DNA of 64,000 nucleotides, from the NCBI RefSeq assembly GCF_001719045.1, contig NZ_CP015423.1:744001-808000 (forward strand). Direction: 5' to 3'. Under the pieces are notes generated by a model. That model was given only the letters and a program-made list of their open reading frames with translations. It ran no database searches and had not been told where the DNA came from. Positions 39,601 to 47,821 of the stretch are shown piece by piece (the first letter of the stretch is position 1; every line of letters starts with the position of its first letter). This stretch comes from Paenibacillus polymyxa (lineage in GTDB: Bacteria; Bacillota; Bacilli; Paenibacillales; Paenibacillaceae). Made by a program: the position numbers and the translations under genes.

Positions 39601-42600
39601 CACCGAAATATCGCATTCCAACAATTCCTTGACCCTTCCGATCATCTCTGCTGCTGAAAAAGAATTCCCACCTACGTCAAAGAAAGCATCATCTGTACTT
39701 AGATCATCAACATTCAGAAGTTTTTTCCATACCGTTAGAACTTGCTGTTCAACATCCGATTGTGGTAAGTGGATCTTTCTTGTTGTTGCTAACTCGATCC
39801 TGCGATTCATTAATTCTTTTCGATCTATTTTTCCATTAGGGGTCAAAGGCAGCTTATCTAGCTCTATAAAAAATGCGGGTATCATATAATAGGGCAAGAA
39901 AGTTTTTAAATAGTTTCGCACTTCTTTCGGATCGAGAGGAGGCTTACCGGACTCGGAATTGTTCAGCAAACAGTAGGCAACAAGCTGCTTATTCCCCCCC
40001 TGTTCCTTGGCAATCACAACACAATCATCGATTCCTGGATATGTTCTGACCTGACCTTCAACTTCACTCAGCTCGATCCGAAACCCGCGAATTTTCACTT
40101 GATAATCCATCCGTCCCACATACTCAATAGAGCCGTCCGAAAGCCACCTGCATAAATCTCCAGTTCTGTAGAGCTTGGTTTCGGGATTGAATGGGTTGTC
40201 TATGAACTTTTCAGCCGTAAGCTCTGGCTGGTTCCAATAACCTCTGGCCAATCCGCTGCCCGAAATAAAAAGCTCTCCCGGAAGACCGACAGGCACAGGT
40301 CTAAGATGTTTGTCCAAAATGTAAATCTGGGTATTTGCGATAGGCTTACCGATCGAAATAGGCTTATCTGCGTTGATCTTTTGAATTGTAGACCAAATTG
40401 TGGTTTCGGTCGGACCGAACATATTCCATGCGTCACAGCTGTTATGAACAAAATAAGATTTCAACGTTTCCGAAAGGGCTTCCCCTCCGCAGAGAACTTT
40501 CATGTTCTCTTCGTTCTTCCAGCCGGCTTGAAAGAGCAGGGTCCAAGTCACAGGAGTGGCTTGCATAATTGTCGGTTTTATTCTTTGAATTTCCCGCTTA
40601 AGTCTTTCGGTATCCTTTATGTTTTTGGAGCTGCAAATATAGCATTGAGCCCCCTTAATCAAAGGCAGATATAATTCCAGTCCCGCTATATCAAAGCAAT
40701 ACGTTGTCACTGCAAGTAGTTTGTCCTGCTCTGTTAAACCGGGCTGCTCTCCCATAGAAATAAGAAAGTTGGTCAACGCTTTATGTGGAATCATGACCCC
40801 CTTGGGTTTTCCTGTACTTCCAGAGGTATATATCACATATGCCAAATGGTGAGGTTGCACTTCCCGTTTGATTGTCTTTCTACCCTTCACATCACTTTTC
40901 AGATGATCCCAATCTTTATCAAGGACAATACAGCTAACGTTGTTCCCTTCCAAACGTGACACTTTCTCCAACAACCCCGATTGCGTAATGACCAGTGAAA
41001 CTTTGGAATCCTGAAGCATATACTCCAATCGGTCCTCCGGATATTCCGGATCGAGCGGCACGTAGGCTCCACCGGCCATCAGGATTCCCAACAGCCCAAT
41101 CACCATATCTAAAGAACGTTCCATGCAAATCCCCACAAGAGTATCAGGAGTTACCCCATGTTTCTGCAAATATAAGGCCAGCAAAGTGCTCTTTTCTTTT
41201 AGTTCCCCATAGGTAAGCGATTCCTTTTCATATACAACTGCAATAGCCTCAGGTGTTTTTCTTGCCTGTTTTGCGAATAATTCAGGGAAGCACTTATCAG
41301 GATAACTTGTTCCGGTAGCATTCCAGTCATTAAGGATGATGTCCTTTTCCTCTGGTAAAAGTAACGAATGCTCCTCCAAGGGCCAAGTGGGATTCTCTAT
41401 AAGTGCTTCCGCTAATTCTATATAACGCTCTGCCATCTGTATGATGGTTGAATGATCGAACAAATTGGAGCGATATTTGATATTTAATATCATTTCCTCT
41501 TCCTGCTCTTGCATTTCCAATACCAACTCGTATTCGCCTTCCTGGTGAATTTCTTCAACCAATTCGACGAAAAAGATATCTTTATATGGCTTGCAAAGTT
41601 GCCGAAAGCTTGAAGTTGGAAGGAAGTTTTGATAAGAAAAGGCTGCTTGGAAAACAGGTGAGCTCGTCTGTATCCGCGGCACATTCAATTCTCGGACCAG
41701 AGCCGGAAAAGGATACGAAGCATGATCCATTCCATCGACTACTGTCAGCTGCAATTTTTTCATGAAATCCAGGAATGTCTCTGTTTCCGATACCTGACTC
41801 CGGATTGGAAGCATATTGACAAAATAGCCGATTAAATTATCAAAACGCTGCTCCGGGCGCACCATAACTGGCATTCCAACAATGATATCTTCCTGTCCCG
41901 AATACTGGTTAAGCAATACCGCATACATACCTAACAAGACTGTAGATAAGCTCGTATATTGCGCCTGGGCAAAAGACTTTACCCGTTTGACCCATTTAAG
42001 CGGAAGCGGCTTGGAATATGTTTGTGCTTCCATGCTTTGAGCCGGAAAACCAGAGCGGTCATATGGCAGCTCCAGGGTCGGTAAAGCACCTGACAGCTGT
42101 TGTGTCCAGTAGGAACGATACTTCTCCCCTTCTGCACTCGCTAACATCGTTTGCTCCCATTCAACAAAATCGCCGTAGCTCGCTGCGGGTGGCAACACTG
42201 TCGATGTCTTTCCCTGTACCACGTTCTTATAGGCATCTAAAAAGCTTTGTATAAACATGCCGAAAGAACTTCCATCAAAAATAATATGGTGGATGACAAC
42301 CAGTATGAAATGTTCCTGTTCAGATCTGGACATAACATAAATACGCATCAAAGGATCCTGTTCCAGCATGAATGGTTGCTTTACTTTATTCCTAATAAAT
42401 GGAATAATCTCATCTGCTTCCAAGGCTGAAATATGCTCCACTTGCACATGAAGCGGCTGCGTGGGTTGCAGCTTTTGATAAGGTATCCCGTTTTCCTCTT
42501 CAATCACACTTTTTAAAATAGGATACTGTTCTAAAACGATGTGAAAAGCCCGTTTAATGCTTTCAATCTCAATCTTCGTATTAAACCGGAGGCATATTGG

Positions 42601-44766
42601 TATATTGTAAGCATTCATCTCAGGGGACATTTTATGTAATAGCCACAACCCTTTCTGAACTTCAGAAAGCGGATTCCTTCGGAAACTGAGCGAATTTTTC
42701 TCAGTATTGACCTGTACAGTGGATTTATCTTCTTCAACCTTTTGGGCTAAATATGCCGATAATAGTTGAATCGTCGGGTTCTCTAAAATTTCTCTTGCTT
42801 TAACCTTGATCGGATAGGACTTCTCAAGGCCGCGTATAAGCTTCATGACAAGAATAGAATCGATGCCATAACCATGAAGATTTGTATTCAAATTCATTTC
42901 CTCGTGCTTGAGATTCAGTTCCCAACACAAAAATTGCACTATATACTCCTGAATCTTCGACTGAACCAACGAAATGGCATTTTTGGTAGCGTCATGGTTT
43001 TCTGCAGCGGCTTCTTCCATATTCGAATGTGATGGTGAAAACCCACTCCGATATTGATAAAGTGCTTGAAGCTCTTGTTTGATATAAGCATTGTGGCAGA
43101 TCTTTCTTTGGATTTTCCCACTTCCCGTTTTGGGTATACTTCCCTTAAGCAGCAAATAGATATCGTAAATTTCAAGTTGATGTGTATTGGATACGGCATT
43201 CAGTATGTTTTCGACCAACCGTTTATATTCCTGCTCATGAAGGGGCGCTTCAATTTCCTGTACGACGATTACTTTTTCCTGACCATTGATTTCAGAGGAA
43301 AATACAGCGATGGGCAAGGTCAACTCTGGCATATTCTTTTGGATGGTCCATTCAATATCGACGGGATGATGATTTTTGCCGCGAATAATGATGACTTCCT
43401 TCTCTCTGCCGATGACATAGATATGATTATCCGCAATGAAGCCAAGGTCCCCGGAACGAAAAAAGCCGCCTTCTTTTGTATCGGAAAGGGCTACTTCAAA
43501 AGTGCTATTCGTTTCTTCCTTCCTGTTTAAATATCCCTCTGCCATCCGTGCGGATTTAATCCAAATCTCGCCGACTTCCTCCGGTAAGCATTGTGTATGT
43601 CTTTCAGGATGAACAATTCGTATTTGCGTCGGATCTTCAATCTCCCCACAGCTCACTACGGACTTCGATTTGTTCTTCTCATCCGTGTATTGGACTCTTC
43701 GTTGCTCCAAGCTAGGGATATCCAAATTAAGGAATCTCATCGACTGACCTGGTTTTATACTGGCGACGGGGCACAGCTCCGATAAGCCAAGGAGGGGACA
43801 AAATATATCCTCTCGTAGCCCTAATGCCCGGAATTTATGGATGAAGTTCTCGTAAGTTTCCTTCCGAATGGGCTCACCTGCACATATAATCGCTTGGAGA
43901 TGGCGAAGTGAATATTGCTTAATTGAAGCGATGTCCAGTGTGGAGCAGCAATAATCGAACGCAAAATTTGGCGCTGCCGTATGGGTAGCCTGATACTTGT
44001 CAATCATATGAATCCAATTTTCCGGATTTTTAGCGAAGCTTTCTGGCGGGAGAATAATGCTCGATGCCCCGTTTAAAAGTGGGACTAAAATATTGTTATG
44101 CAGTCCAAAAGCATGAAATTGCGGCGTCCAGGAAACAACACGACTATTCCGGTCAATTCTCCATTGCTCAGCCTTGGCCTGATTCATCAAGCAGCTGTGA
44201 CTAAGGATTACACCTTTTGGTAAGGATGTTGAGCCCGATGTATACATCAAAAGAGCAGTATCCTGCGGCGCTGGCATTCTCATTTCTATGTCAACGTCAA
44301 CGGCGTCTTCTTGAAAGATTTCATCAATATTCAGGATACGGATTGAATTAAACTCCTCCCGTGTTTGGAGAAATGCTTTGAAATCCGTATTAGTTATGAT
44401 ACATACGGCTTGGGAATCCCTATAAATAGGCATCATCTTCTCAAAGATTTTTTCATCCGGCTCCGAATCTGTAGTAGGTGTAGGTATGGCCACGATATTT
44501 GCATAAAAACATGCCAGCATGCTGCTGATATATTCCAGGCCCTGAGGAAATACAAGAAGTGCCCGTTCCTGCTCAGCCAGTTCTTTCAAAAGGATACTGC
44601 CCAAAGACTGTATTTGATGTAGAAGCGTATTTCCGGAAAGAATTTGAGGACTTTGGCCTTCTTTCTCAAACGTAAACAACTCTTTTTCAGGAAATTTCCG
44701 GCAAGTTTCAATAAAAGAAGCGATCGGAATATCAAGGTTCCATGTTTGGTCATGTTTTCGCATCAT
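33625..44766 (-). CDS. Hybrid FAAL/NRPS/trans-AT PKS starter protein (PksJ-like layout)
   Basis: A 3713-residue protein. Two adjacent ATGs (44,764-44,766 and 44,761-44,763) follow GAGGAG. Domains by approximate residue: fatty-acyl-AMP-ligase-like domain 10-575 (YTSGSTSLPKG, RSGDLGFI); ACP 600-675 (GIDSIL); condensation 700-1140 (HHIIFDG near 828); adenylation 1160-1660 (YTSGSTGKPKG); PCP 1665-1740 (GGNSF); KS 1787-2218 (HSNCSSS, as in KSs that take aminoacyl chains); KR 2407-2808; ACP 2855-2935; KS 2988-3430 (DTMCSSS); acidic tail. The A-domain pocket residues I read (D, I, L, Q, L, G, M, I, W) fit glycine, whose usual code has Leu at the seventh place. The order equals bacillaene PksJ, so the protein probably loads an acyl starter, adds Gly, extends once to a beta-hydroxy unit, and passes the chain to the final KS, which works with the MT-ACP opening the next protein. 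The acyl starter cannot be read from sequence. Confidence 0.93.
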   Translation of the reverse strand: MMRKHDQTWNLDIPIASFIETCRKFPEKELFTFEKEGQSPQILSGNTLLHQIQSLGSILLKELAEQERALLVFPQGLEYISSMLACFYANIVAIPTPTTDSEPDEKIFEKMMPIYRDSQAVCIITNTDFKAFLQTREEFNSIRILNIDEIFQEDAVDVDIEMRMPAPQDTALLMYTSGSTSLPKGVILSHSCLMNQAKAEQWRIDRNSRVVSWTPQFHAFGLHNNILVPLLNGASSIILPPESFAKNPENWIHMIDKYQATHTAAPNFAFDYCCSTLDIASIKQYSLRHLQAIICAGEPIRKETYENFIHKFRALGLREDIFCPLLGLSELCPVASIKPGQSMRFLNLDIPSLEQRRVQYTDEKNKSKSVVSCGEIEDPTQIRIVHPERHTQCLPEEVGEIWIKSARMAEGYLNRKEETNSTFEVALSDTKEGGFFRSGDLGFIADNHIYVIGREKEVIIIRGKNHHPVDIEWTIQKNMPELTLPIAVFSSEINGQEKVIVVQEIEAPLHEQEYKRLVENILNAVSNTHQLEIYDIYLLLKGSIPKTGSGKIQRKICHNAYIKQELQALYQYRSGFSPSHSNMEEAAAENHDATKNAISLVQSKIQEYIVQFLCWELNLKHEEMNLNTNLHGYGIDSILVMKLIRGLEKSYPIKVKAREILENPTIQLLSAYLAQKVEEDKSTVQVNTEKNSLSFRRNPLSEVQKGLWLLHKMSPEMNAYNIPICLRFNTKIEIESIKRAFHIVLEQYPILKSVIEEENGIPYQKLQPTQPLHVQVEHISALEADEIIPFIRNKVKQPFMLEQDPLMRIYVMSRSEQEHFILVVIHHIIFDGSSFGMFIQSFLDAYKNVVQGKTSTVLPPAASYGDFVEWEQTMLASAEGEKYRSYWTQQLSGALPTLELPYDRSGFPAQSMEAQTYSKPLPLKWVKRVKSFAQAQYTSLSTVLLGMYAVLLNQYSGQEDIIVGMPVMVRPEQRFDNLIGYFVNMLPIRSQVSETETFLDFMKKLQLTVVDGMDHASYPFPALVRELNVPRIQTSSPVFQAAFSYQNFLPTSSFRQLCKPYKDIFFVELVEEIHQEGEYELVLEMQEQEEEMILNIKYRSNLFDHSTIIQMAERYIELAEALIENPTWPLEEHSLLLPEEKDIILNDWNATGTSYPDKCFPELFAKQARKTPEAIAVVYEKESLTYGELKEKSTLLALYLQKHGVTPDTLVGICMERSLDMVIGLLGILMAGGAYVPLDPEYPEDRLEYMLQDSKVSLVITQSGLLEKVSRLEGNNVSCIVLDKDWDHLKSDVKGRKTIKREVQPHHLAYVIYTSGSTGKPKGVMIPHKALTNFLISMGEQPGLTEQDKLLAVTTYCFDIAGLELYLPLIKGAQCYICSSKNIKDTERLKREIQRIKPTIMQATPVTWTLLFQAGWKNEENMKVLCGGEALSETLKSYFVHNSCDAWNMFGPTETTIWSTIQKINADKPISIGKPIANTQIYILDKHLRPVPVGLPGELFISGSGLARGYWNQPELTAEKFIDNPFNPETKLYRTGDLCRWLSDGSIEYVGRMDYQVKIRGFRIELSEVEGQVRTYPGIDDCVVIAKEQGGNKQLVAYCLLNNSESGKPPLDPKEVRNYLKTFLPYYMIPAFFIELDKLPLTPNGKIDRKELMNRRIELATTRKIHLPQSDVEQQVLTVWKKLLNVDDLSTDDAFFDVGGNSFSAAEMIGRVKELLECDISVTALFKYPTVKELSAYITETRSENVDSQTEQSHTPEQTDTAENTALPKMDSGEDDLKPPYPDYFEDSLAIIGISCHFPGAKNHAEFWSNLRAGVESVRFFSEEELVGLGLEKEIVGNRGYVPGRCTIEGKEYFDPEFFSLSQKNAEFMDPQMKLLLQHSWKAVEDAGYISKEIPDTSVFMSASSSFYQAFIPNLASQSPNVLKNADEYVTWILAQGGTIPTMISHKLGFKGPSLFVHSNCSSSLVGLRLASQSLLSGEAKYALVGASTIFPFTSLGYVHQPGLNFSSDGHIKAFDESADGMVGGEGAGVVLLKKAPDAVRDGDHIYALLRGVGVNNDGTDKLGFYAPSVKGQAEVIQKTIESTRIHPESISYIETHGTGTKLGDPVEFAALNETYRQYTTKKQFCGIGSVKTNIGHLDTAAGLAGCIKVALSLYHNEIPPSLNYEKPNSDIHLPDSPFYVVDRLQKWEKVSSPHRAALSSFGIGGTNAHAIFEQFVANAESERFKDHSVNEDTIYLIPLSARHYHRLKVYAQELSDFLIASEDINLSDVSFTLQTGRMAMKNRVAFIVKNTSELVQKLQSFTNEQAHIENCWRGENNQSKDSVQLFEQEEVFKELMNKWIANCEMNKLAELWAKGFYIDWRLLYSNVIPKRISLPTYPFAQERCWAPEVEARAVRTETAKAPAVTSSCTLLFEPAWKKQDIPLEAEAPAYDRRMVLLCEPEEVLHEKLEASLNGAAQVLAFQSGKGRVDERFQAYAVQAFESIQSMLKDKPKGRVLVQIVVRNSGEGRLFSGLSGLLKTARLENPKFIGQLIEVDQGEQAEGILAKLEDNSRSPMDGWIRYEEGQRKTACWSRLVTSGQKEELPWRDSGVYLITGGSGSLGLLVAEEITRQTQAATFILTGRSPLDRDKQTKLQELEASGASVVYRQGDITDRKTVIDLLDSIEQEYGRVHGIIHCAGVIQDNFIIKKTREEFIEVLGPKVSGLAHLDEASSGQDLDFFVLFSSISGSLGNPGQADYATANAFMDAYAEYRNALVGAKQRRGQTLSIRWPLWKEGGMRIDADTEQIMTQNMGITTMQTRSGMRALYQSLASGKEQVMVLEGEPENIEAYLAKAVSQAGVRAIQAVPNQASVPMLGAGLLYDKTLHSLKVLFGEVTRLSVGSIETNEPLETYGIDSIMITQLNAKLAGFFGELSQTLFYEYQTLHALTEYFVAEYPQECMQWAGMSHDIQPAEETVAATLYVEEEAVPSAAKAAAKPVRSLAGSAPAEMREPIAIIGMAGKYPWSSDMNEYWENLKAGKDCVTEIPRERWTLEGFFHPDPQEAVVNAKSYSKWGSFIEGFAEFDPLFFNISPREALGMDPQERLFIEACWEALEDAGYTREQLAMRHNRRVGVFAGITKTGYELYGPELWKKGAQIFPQISFSSVANRISYLFNLQGPSMPIDTMCSSSLTAIHEACEHLYRGECEMAIAGGVNLYLHPLSYVGLCANHMLSADGQCKSFGKGGNGFVPGEGAGVVLLKPLSKAIADGDLIHAVIRGTSINHGGKTNGYTVPNPTAQGELIRAALERAGVHARTVSYIEAHGTGTELGDPIEVTGLTQAFRKDTPDTGFCAIGSVKSNIGHLEAAAGIAGVGKIILQMKNRTLVPSLHAQELNPNIHFGQTPFVVQQELGEWRRPVVEIDGETREYPRIAGISSFGAGGSNAHVIIEEYIAEEKVPMNVTAQKPAIIVLSAKNEERLKKQAERMLAVMREGQLSESSLADVAYTLQVGREAMEERLAVIAGSMQELVDKLEGFLEGRDGIPELYRGQVKRNKEALTALVEDEDMERMIAAWIGKRKYSKVVDLWVKGLAMDWNLLYGDAKPRRISLPAYPFARERYWITDIKTKSASIESADAVKPTDSFIAQKALAKPANVSEMNKEDIDASNLEAIPSYIQNIQSHISASVKIKKMPDLSYLAAAYETMSSTTVDSKAYSEQDGATRGTEREWRLTDEGNE
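33965..37554 (-). repeat. 3.6-kb near-identical KR-ACP-KS block, copy 2
   Basis: This is the partner of 26,626-30,215 and lies in the first megasynthase. It ends at the same codon after the post-KS LPAYPF motif, where the flanking linkers become unrelated. The two copies differ most in a short KS segment near 35,349-35,399, just before the conserved SFSSVANRIS stretch. Confidence 0.9.
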
Positions 44767-44889
44767 TCTCCACCAACTCCTCAAAACACAAAGTTTATAT
44801 AACATGAGCTAAAGGCTTATCACCCTGTCCATTTTGAGCTATTATTCACGTTTGAAGCATTGCCTGGAGTTGCCTGCTAAAAAAATACA

Positions 44890-44941
44890 TCAAAGAAAAA
44901 ACGAGTGATGAGGAAGGCTATATGCTTCTTTCACACTCGTT
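44890..44941 (-). terminator. Intrinsic-terminator-like hairpin inside the PKS operon
   Basis: Read on the minus strand, ACGAGTG pairs with CACTCGT through a partly paired upper stem, and the 3' arm is followed at once by six T and then CTTTG. It lies in the 185- to 224-base gap between the ECH2 gene and the first megasynthase, both transcribed leftwards. Unaided polymerase would be expected to stop here, separating the cassette genes from the three megasynthases. A LoaP antiterminator is encoded at the head of the operon. Confidence 0.75.
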
Positions 44942-44990
44942 GCTGGTTCGCATGAACAACCGCAAAGGCATTCAACAAATCTCTATTTGG

Positions 44991-45740
44991 TTATTTTCCA
45001 AACAAGTTGATAATTCGTTCTTTAACCTCCGCTTGATGAAAGGTCTTCTCATGCATGATAAGCTCTTGTTCTACGATTTTGGGAAGCTGTTCCCGGAGTG
45101 GAGCAACCAAATGATCCTTTAGCGTGATTAAAGAAAATCTGGGTTTCTCGGCTAGCTGCCGGGCAAGATCCATTACATAGCCCATCACTTCTTTGCGGGG
45201 CAGGGTCGGAAATGGAACTCCCCGTTTCTCCAGTTCAACGCCTCGATAATTGCCCCCATTTAACAATAGTTCTTCTCCCAAGCTGAACCCTAGTTTTTTA
45301 GGAATGATATACGTGGCACCCATTCCCGGTGTGAATCCGTATCTCATAAAATTAGTTGTGTACACACTTTCCTTGCTTAGGACTACAAAATCAGCAAATA
45401 GCCCCATTACAAAGCCACCGCCCACCGCATGTCCCTGCATGGCAGCTATCACTGGAACTTTACAGCCCAATGCAAGAGAGTATATATTTTCATCGGTAAA
45501 CTTCGAGATTCCTTCATGTAAAGCCAACAGTCCCTCTTGCGTCCCACCCGTGGCAAAATAATTATCGTATCCTGTTAGAATTACGACTTTGCAGGTTGAA
45601 TCTTCTTGGATCGTCTTGAACGCTTGTCTTAGTCCATGGGTCATTTCAAGCGTAAATGTATTTTTATGAACTCTATCTTGCATTTTCACTTGAATAATGC
45701 CTCGCTCGATTTCAAGTAATTCAACCACGGATTGTGACAT
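44991..45740 (-). CDS. Enoyl-CoA-hydratase-fold decarboxylase (PksI-like ECH2)
   Basis: A 249-residue crotonase-fold protein, close to PksI/BaeI of bacillaene clusters. In the beta-branching pathway this enzyme decarboxylates the dehydrated, ACP-bound glutaconyl-type intermediate to give the methyl-branched enoyl chain. The oxyanion-hole regions are visible as YFATGGTQEG and VIAAMQGHAVGGG. The ATG follows a GGGGGGAAG site and starts 44 bases after the ECH1 gene. A paralogous copy is fused to the third megasynthase (12,925-13,675), so the cluster has two decarboxylase-type ECH units. A terminator-like hairpin follows this gene. Confidence 0.9.
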   Translation of the reverse strand: MSQSVVELLEIERGIIQVKMQDRVHKNTFTLEMTHGLRQAFKTIQEDSTCKVVILTGYDNYFATGGTQEGLLALHEGISKFTDENIYSLALGCKVPVIAAMQGHAVGGGFVMGLFADFVVLSKESVYTTNFMRYGFTPGMGATYIIPKKLGFSLGEELLLNGGNYRGVELEKRGVPFPTLPRKEVMGYVMDLARQLAEKPRFSLITLKDHLVAPLREQLPKIVEQELIMHEKTFHQAEVKERIINLFGK

Positions 45741-45785
45741 TATGATCTTCTTCCCCCCTGCATCCCCATCTTGTGGCGCACGCCA

Positions 45786-46547
45786 TCAGTCCATCCACGG
45801 AAATTGCCCCGTTTCAACGTACCGGAAAATCCCCTTAAGATTTTGAGAATCTGAAAACACCTCTTGATTGGACGCCAACGCTAGTGGTTTACATTGACGC
45901 AAATCGTTGAGTTCATCCATAAAGCGCTTGTAGCGTAAGATCCCCTTCTTGGTCAATCGTCTGAGGCGTAATAAATGTTTGCGTAGCACCATCTCGCTCT
46001 GAACATCGTACGCATCAACCAATCCCCATACATGGGCTTGTTGAACCGAAACGGGCTGCGTCATTAGTGTTAAATAATGCGCTTTTTGGAATCCAATCCT
46101 GCGGACTAAAAATGGTAGAACGCAAGCAGGGAAAAGTCCGAATAGCAATTCTGACAAGCTGAACTGTGCCGTCTCGTCAGCTATCACAATATCGCTGGCA
46201 GCAATAAATCCGACGCCACCAGCGTTTGCTTTTCCTCGCACATGAGAAATCGTAATATAAGGCCCAGTTGCTAGTTTTAACCACAGATCATACATAGGTT
46301 CTGGACTCATTGCATGTTCTTGTCCACTTTCCACTTTTTCACGCATTCCCTCAAAATCCGCCCCAAAACAGAACACCTCTGGCAGACCCTCCAAAACTAC
46401 GATCGTAACCGACTCCTCACACAGCGCTAGCACATGCAAGCACTCCTCGATGAGGGTATTATTAATCGTATTATTTGCCTCCGGTCGGTAAAACCGAATA
46501 TAACAAATCGATTCTTGAAACCGAACCTGAATCGTTTGATAACTCAT
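45786..46547 (-). CDS. Enoyl-CoA-hydratase-fold dehydratase (PksH-like ECH1)
   Basis: A crotonase-fold protein of about 253 residues, resembling PksH/BaeH. It should dehydrate the HMG-type branched intermediate on the ACP before the ECH2 decarboxylation. Visible features are YRPEANNTINN near the start, FCFGADFEGM, and the oxyanion-hole turn HVRGKANAGGVGF. I chose the ATG that overlaps the stop of the HMG-CoA-synthase gene as ATGA, with AGGTGG just upstream; an in-frame GTG nine bases earlier is possible. The overlap indicates translational coupling. Confidence 0.9.
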   Translation of the reverse strand: MSYQTIQVRFQESICYIRFYRPEANNTINNTLIEECLHVLALCEESVTIVVLEGLPEVFCFGADFEGMREKVESGQEHAMSPEPMYDLWLKLATGPYITISHVRGKANAGGVGFIAASDIVIADETAQFSLSELLFGLFPACVLPFLVRRIGFQKAHYLTLMTQPVSVQQAHVWGLVDAYDVQSEMVLRKHLLRLRRLTKKGILRYKRFMDELNDLRQCKPLALASNQEVFSDSQNLKGIFRYVETGQFPWMD

Positions 46548-47806
46548 GATTCCCACCTGTATTTACGGTGGAATTCATAGATTTCTTCCAAATACAACCG
46601 CTGTCTCCCTTTCCCGGAAGCTATCACCCCCGGAATCAATTGAAAATCCAGCTTGGCGTTGCGGGTTCCAAATCGTACGGCGCCACTGCCTTTTAGCAGG
46701 GATTCATATTCGTCCATAGATAACTGATAGCGATCATTCAAATTACGCTCGATTTCAAAACGCCGCAGATGTTCCTGGCTTTGCGGCATAACAACCCCGC
46801 TATAAAATTCAGAGCAGCAGCCTGACCCGTAGGAAAAACAGCCGATTCGCTTTGGAGCATCGAATGTACCCTGATCAATCGTACCTGCCAAGGAGAGGTA
46901 CAAAGTCGCCCCCATAATATTACCGACTCGTTGGCAATATGCCAATCCGGGCTTAACACGTTGTAAATAATCTGCCTCAATCTCATTTGGTTTGGATTGA
47001 GTCAACCTTCGCATCATCGTGCGATGCGCCCCTTTTACCATTCCGCCAAAAGGAGTATGAAAGGCAAGATACTGAAAGGTATCTTTATAATCCACTCCTT
47101 TCACCCGTTTTTGATATTCCAAAAATGCTTGCTCGCAACAATCCAGATAGGACATTAAAGACAAATCTGCATCCCCAGCCTCGCTATCTGGAATCGGCCG
47201 GCAAGTATCCATCACCTCATAGCCATAATATCCATTAGCGCCTGCATCGATTTGAAAAACATGAGGATTTTCACTAATGAGCATTGCCACGGCCCCTGCG
47301 CCTCCACTGGGCTCAGCATAAGACCAATCCTCACTCAAGACATCCCCGCCTTCAGCAGCAATAAATCGTGAAATATCACTGGCAATTACAAGCGCTTTTG
47401 CTCCTGGCGAGACCTGAGAAAGAATAAAATTCACCGCCATTTGGAGTCCTGCAGTACCGGAATAGCAGGCTTGCTTGAGCTCGAATAATCTGCAATTCCG
47501 ATTCAACCCCAAATAGTGGTGAATATATGTACTGATTGATTTCCCAAAATCAATACCTGATTCTGTACAGGTGATAAGCATTTCGATTCGGTTTTTTTCC
47601 GCTTCTGAAAGAGCGTCCACCAGCGGTTTTGCCGCATTTACTCCAAAGGTAACTGGATCTTCATAAGGCAGGGCAACCGCCTTTTCTTTCATTAATAAAT
47701 TTTCGAACCTTGCAGGATCCAATTGCCTGTGTTGGGCTAATTGCATAACATCCAGATAGGCGGAGCCACCAAAAACGTTCATTGCCTCAATTCCCACGAC
47801 AACCAT
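46544..47806 (-). CDS. HMG-CoA synthase homologue for beta-branching (PksG-like)
   Basis: A 420-residue 3-hydroxy-3-methylglutaryl synthase family protein, as in PksG/BaeG. It condenses the acetyl group on the free ACP with the beta-ketone of the growing polyketide. The nucleophilic Cys is visible in ACYSGTAGLQ, and the family motif GIEAMNVFGG opens the protein. The start lies 15 bases after the KS-decarboxylase gene, behind a GAGGGGG site. Its stop overlaps the ECH1 start. Two polyketide sites in this cluster look like its substrates: the tandem ACP pair and the single ACP ending the second megasynthase. Confidence 0.93.
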   Translation of the reverse strand: MVVVGIEAMNVFGGSAYLDVMQLAQHRQLDPARFENLLMKEKAVALPYEDPVTFGVNAAKPLVDALSEAEKNRIEMLITCTESGIDFGKSISTYIHHYLGLNRNCRLFELKQACYSGTAGLQMAVNFILSQVSPGAKALVIASDISRFIAAEGGDVLSEDWSYAEPSGGAGAVAMLISENPHVFQIDAGANGYYGYEVMDTCRPIPDSEAGDADLSLMSYLDCCEQAFLEYQKRVKGVDYKDTFQYLAFHTPFGGMVKGAHRTMMRRLTQSKPNEIEADYLQRVKPGLAYCQRVGNIMGATLYLSLAGTIDQGTFDAPKRIGCFSYGSGCCSEFYSGVVMPQSQEHLRRFEIERNLNDRYQLSMDEYESLLKGSGAVRFGTRNAKLDFQLIPGVIASGKGRQRLYLEEIYEFHRKYRWES

Positions 47807-47821
47807 AATCGTCCCCCTCTC

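Noticed and set aside
1..44800. Dozens of plus-strand frames of 60-275 codons across the PKS genes
   Set aside because: They are antisense to highly conserved PKS domains, lack ribosome binding sites, and recur at the same place in each KS or KR copy.
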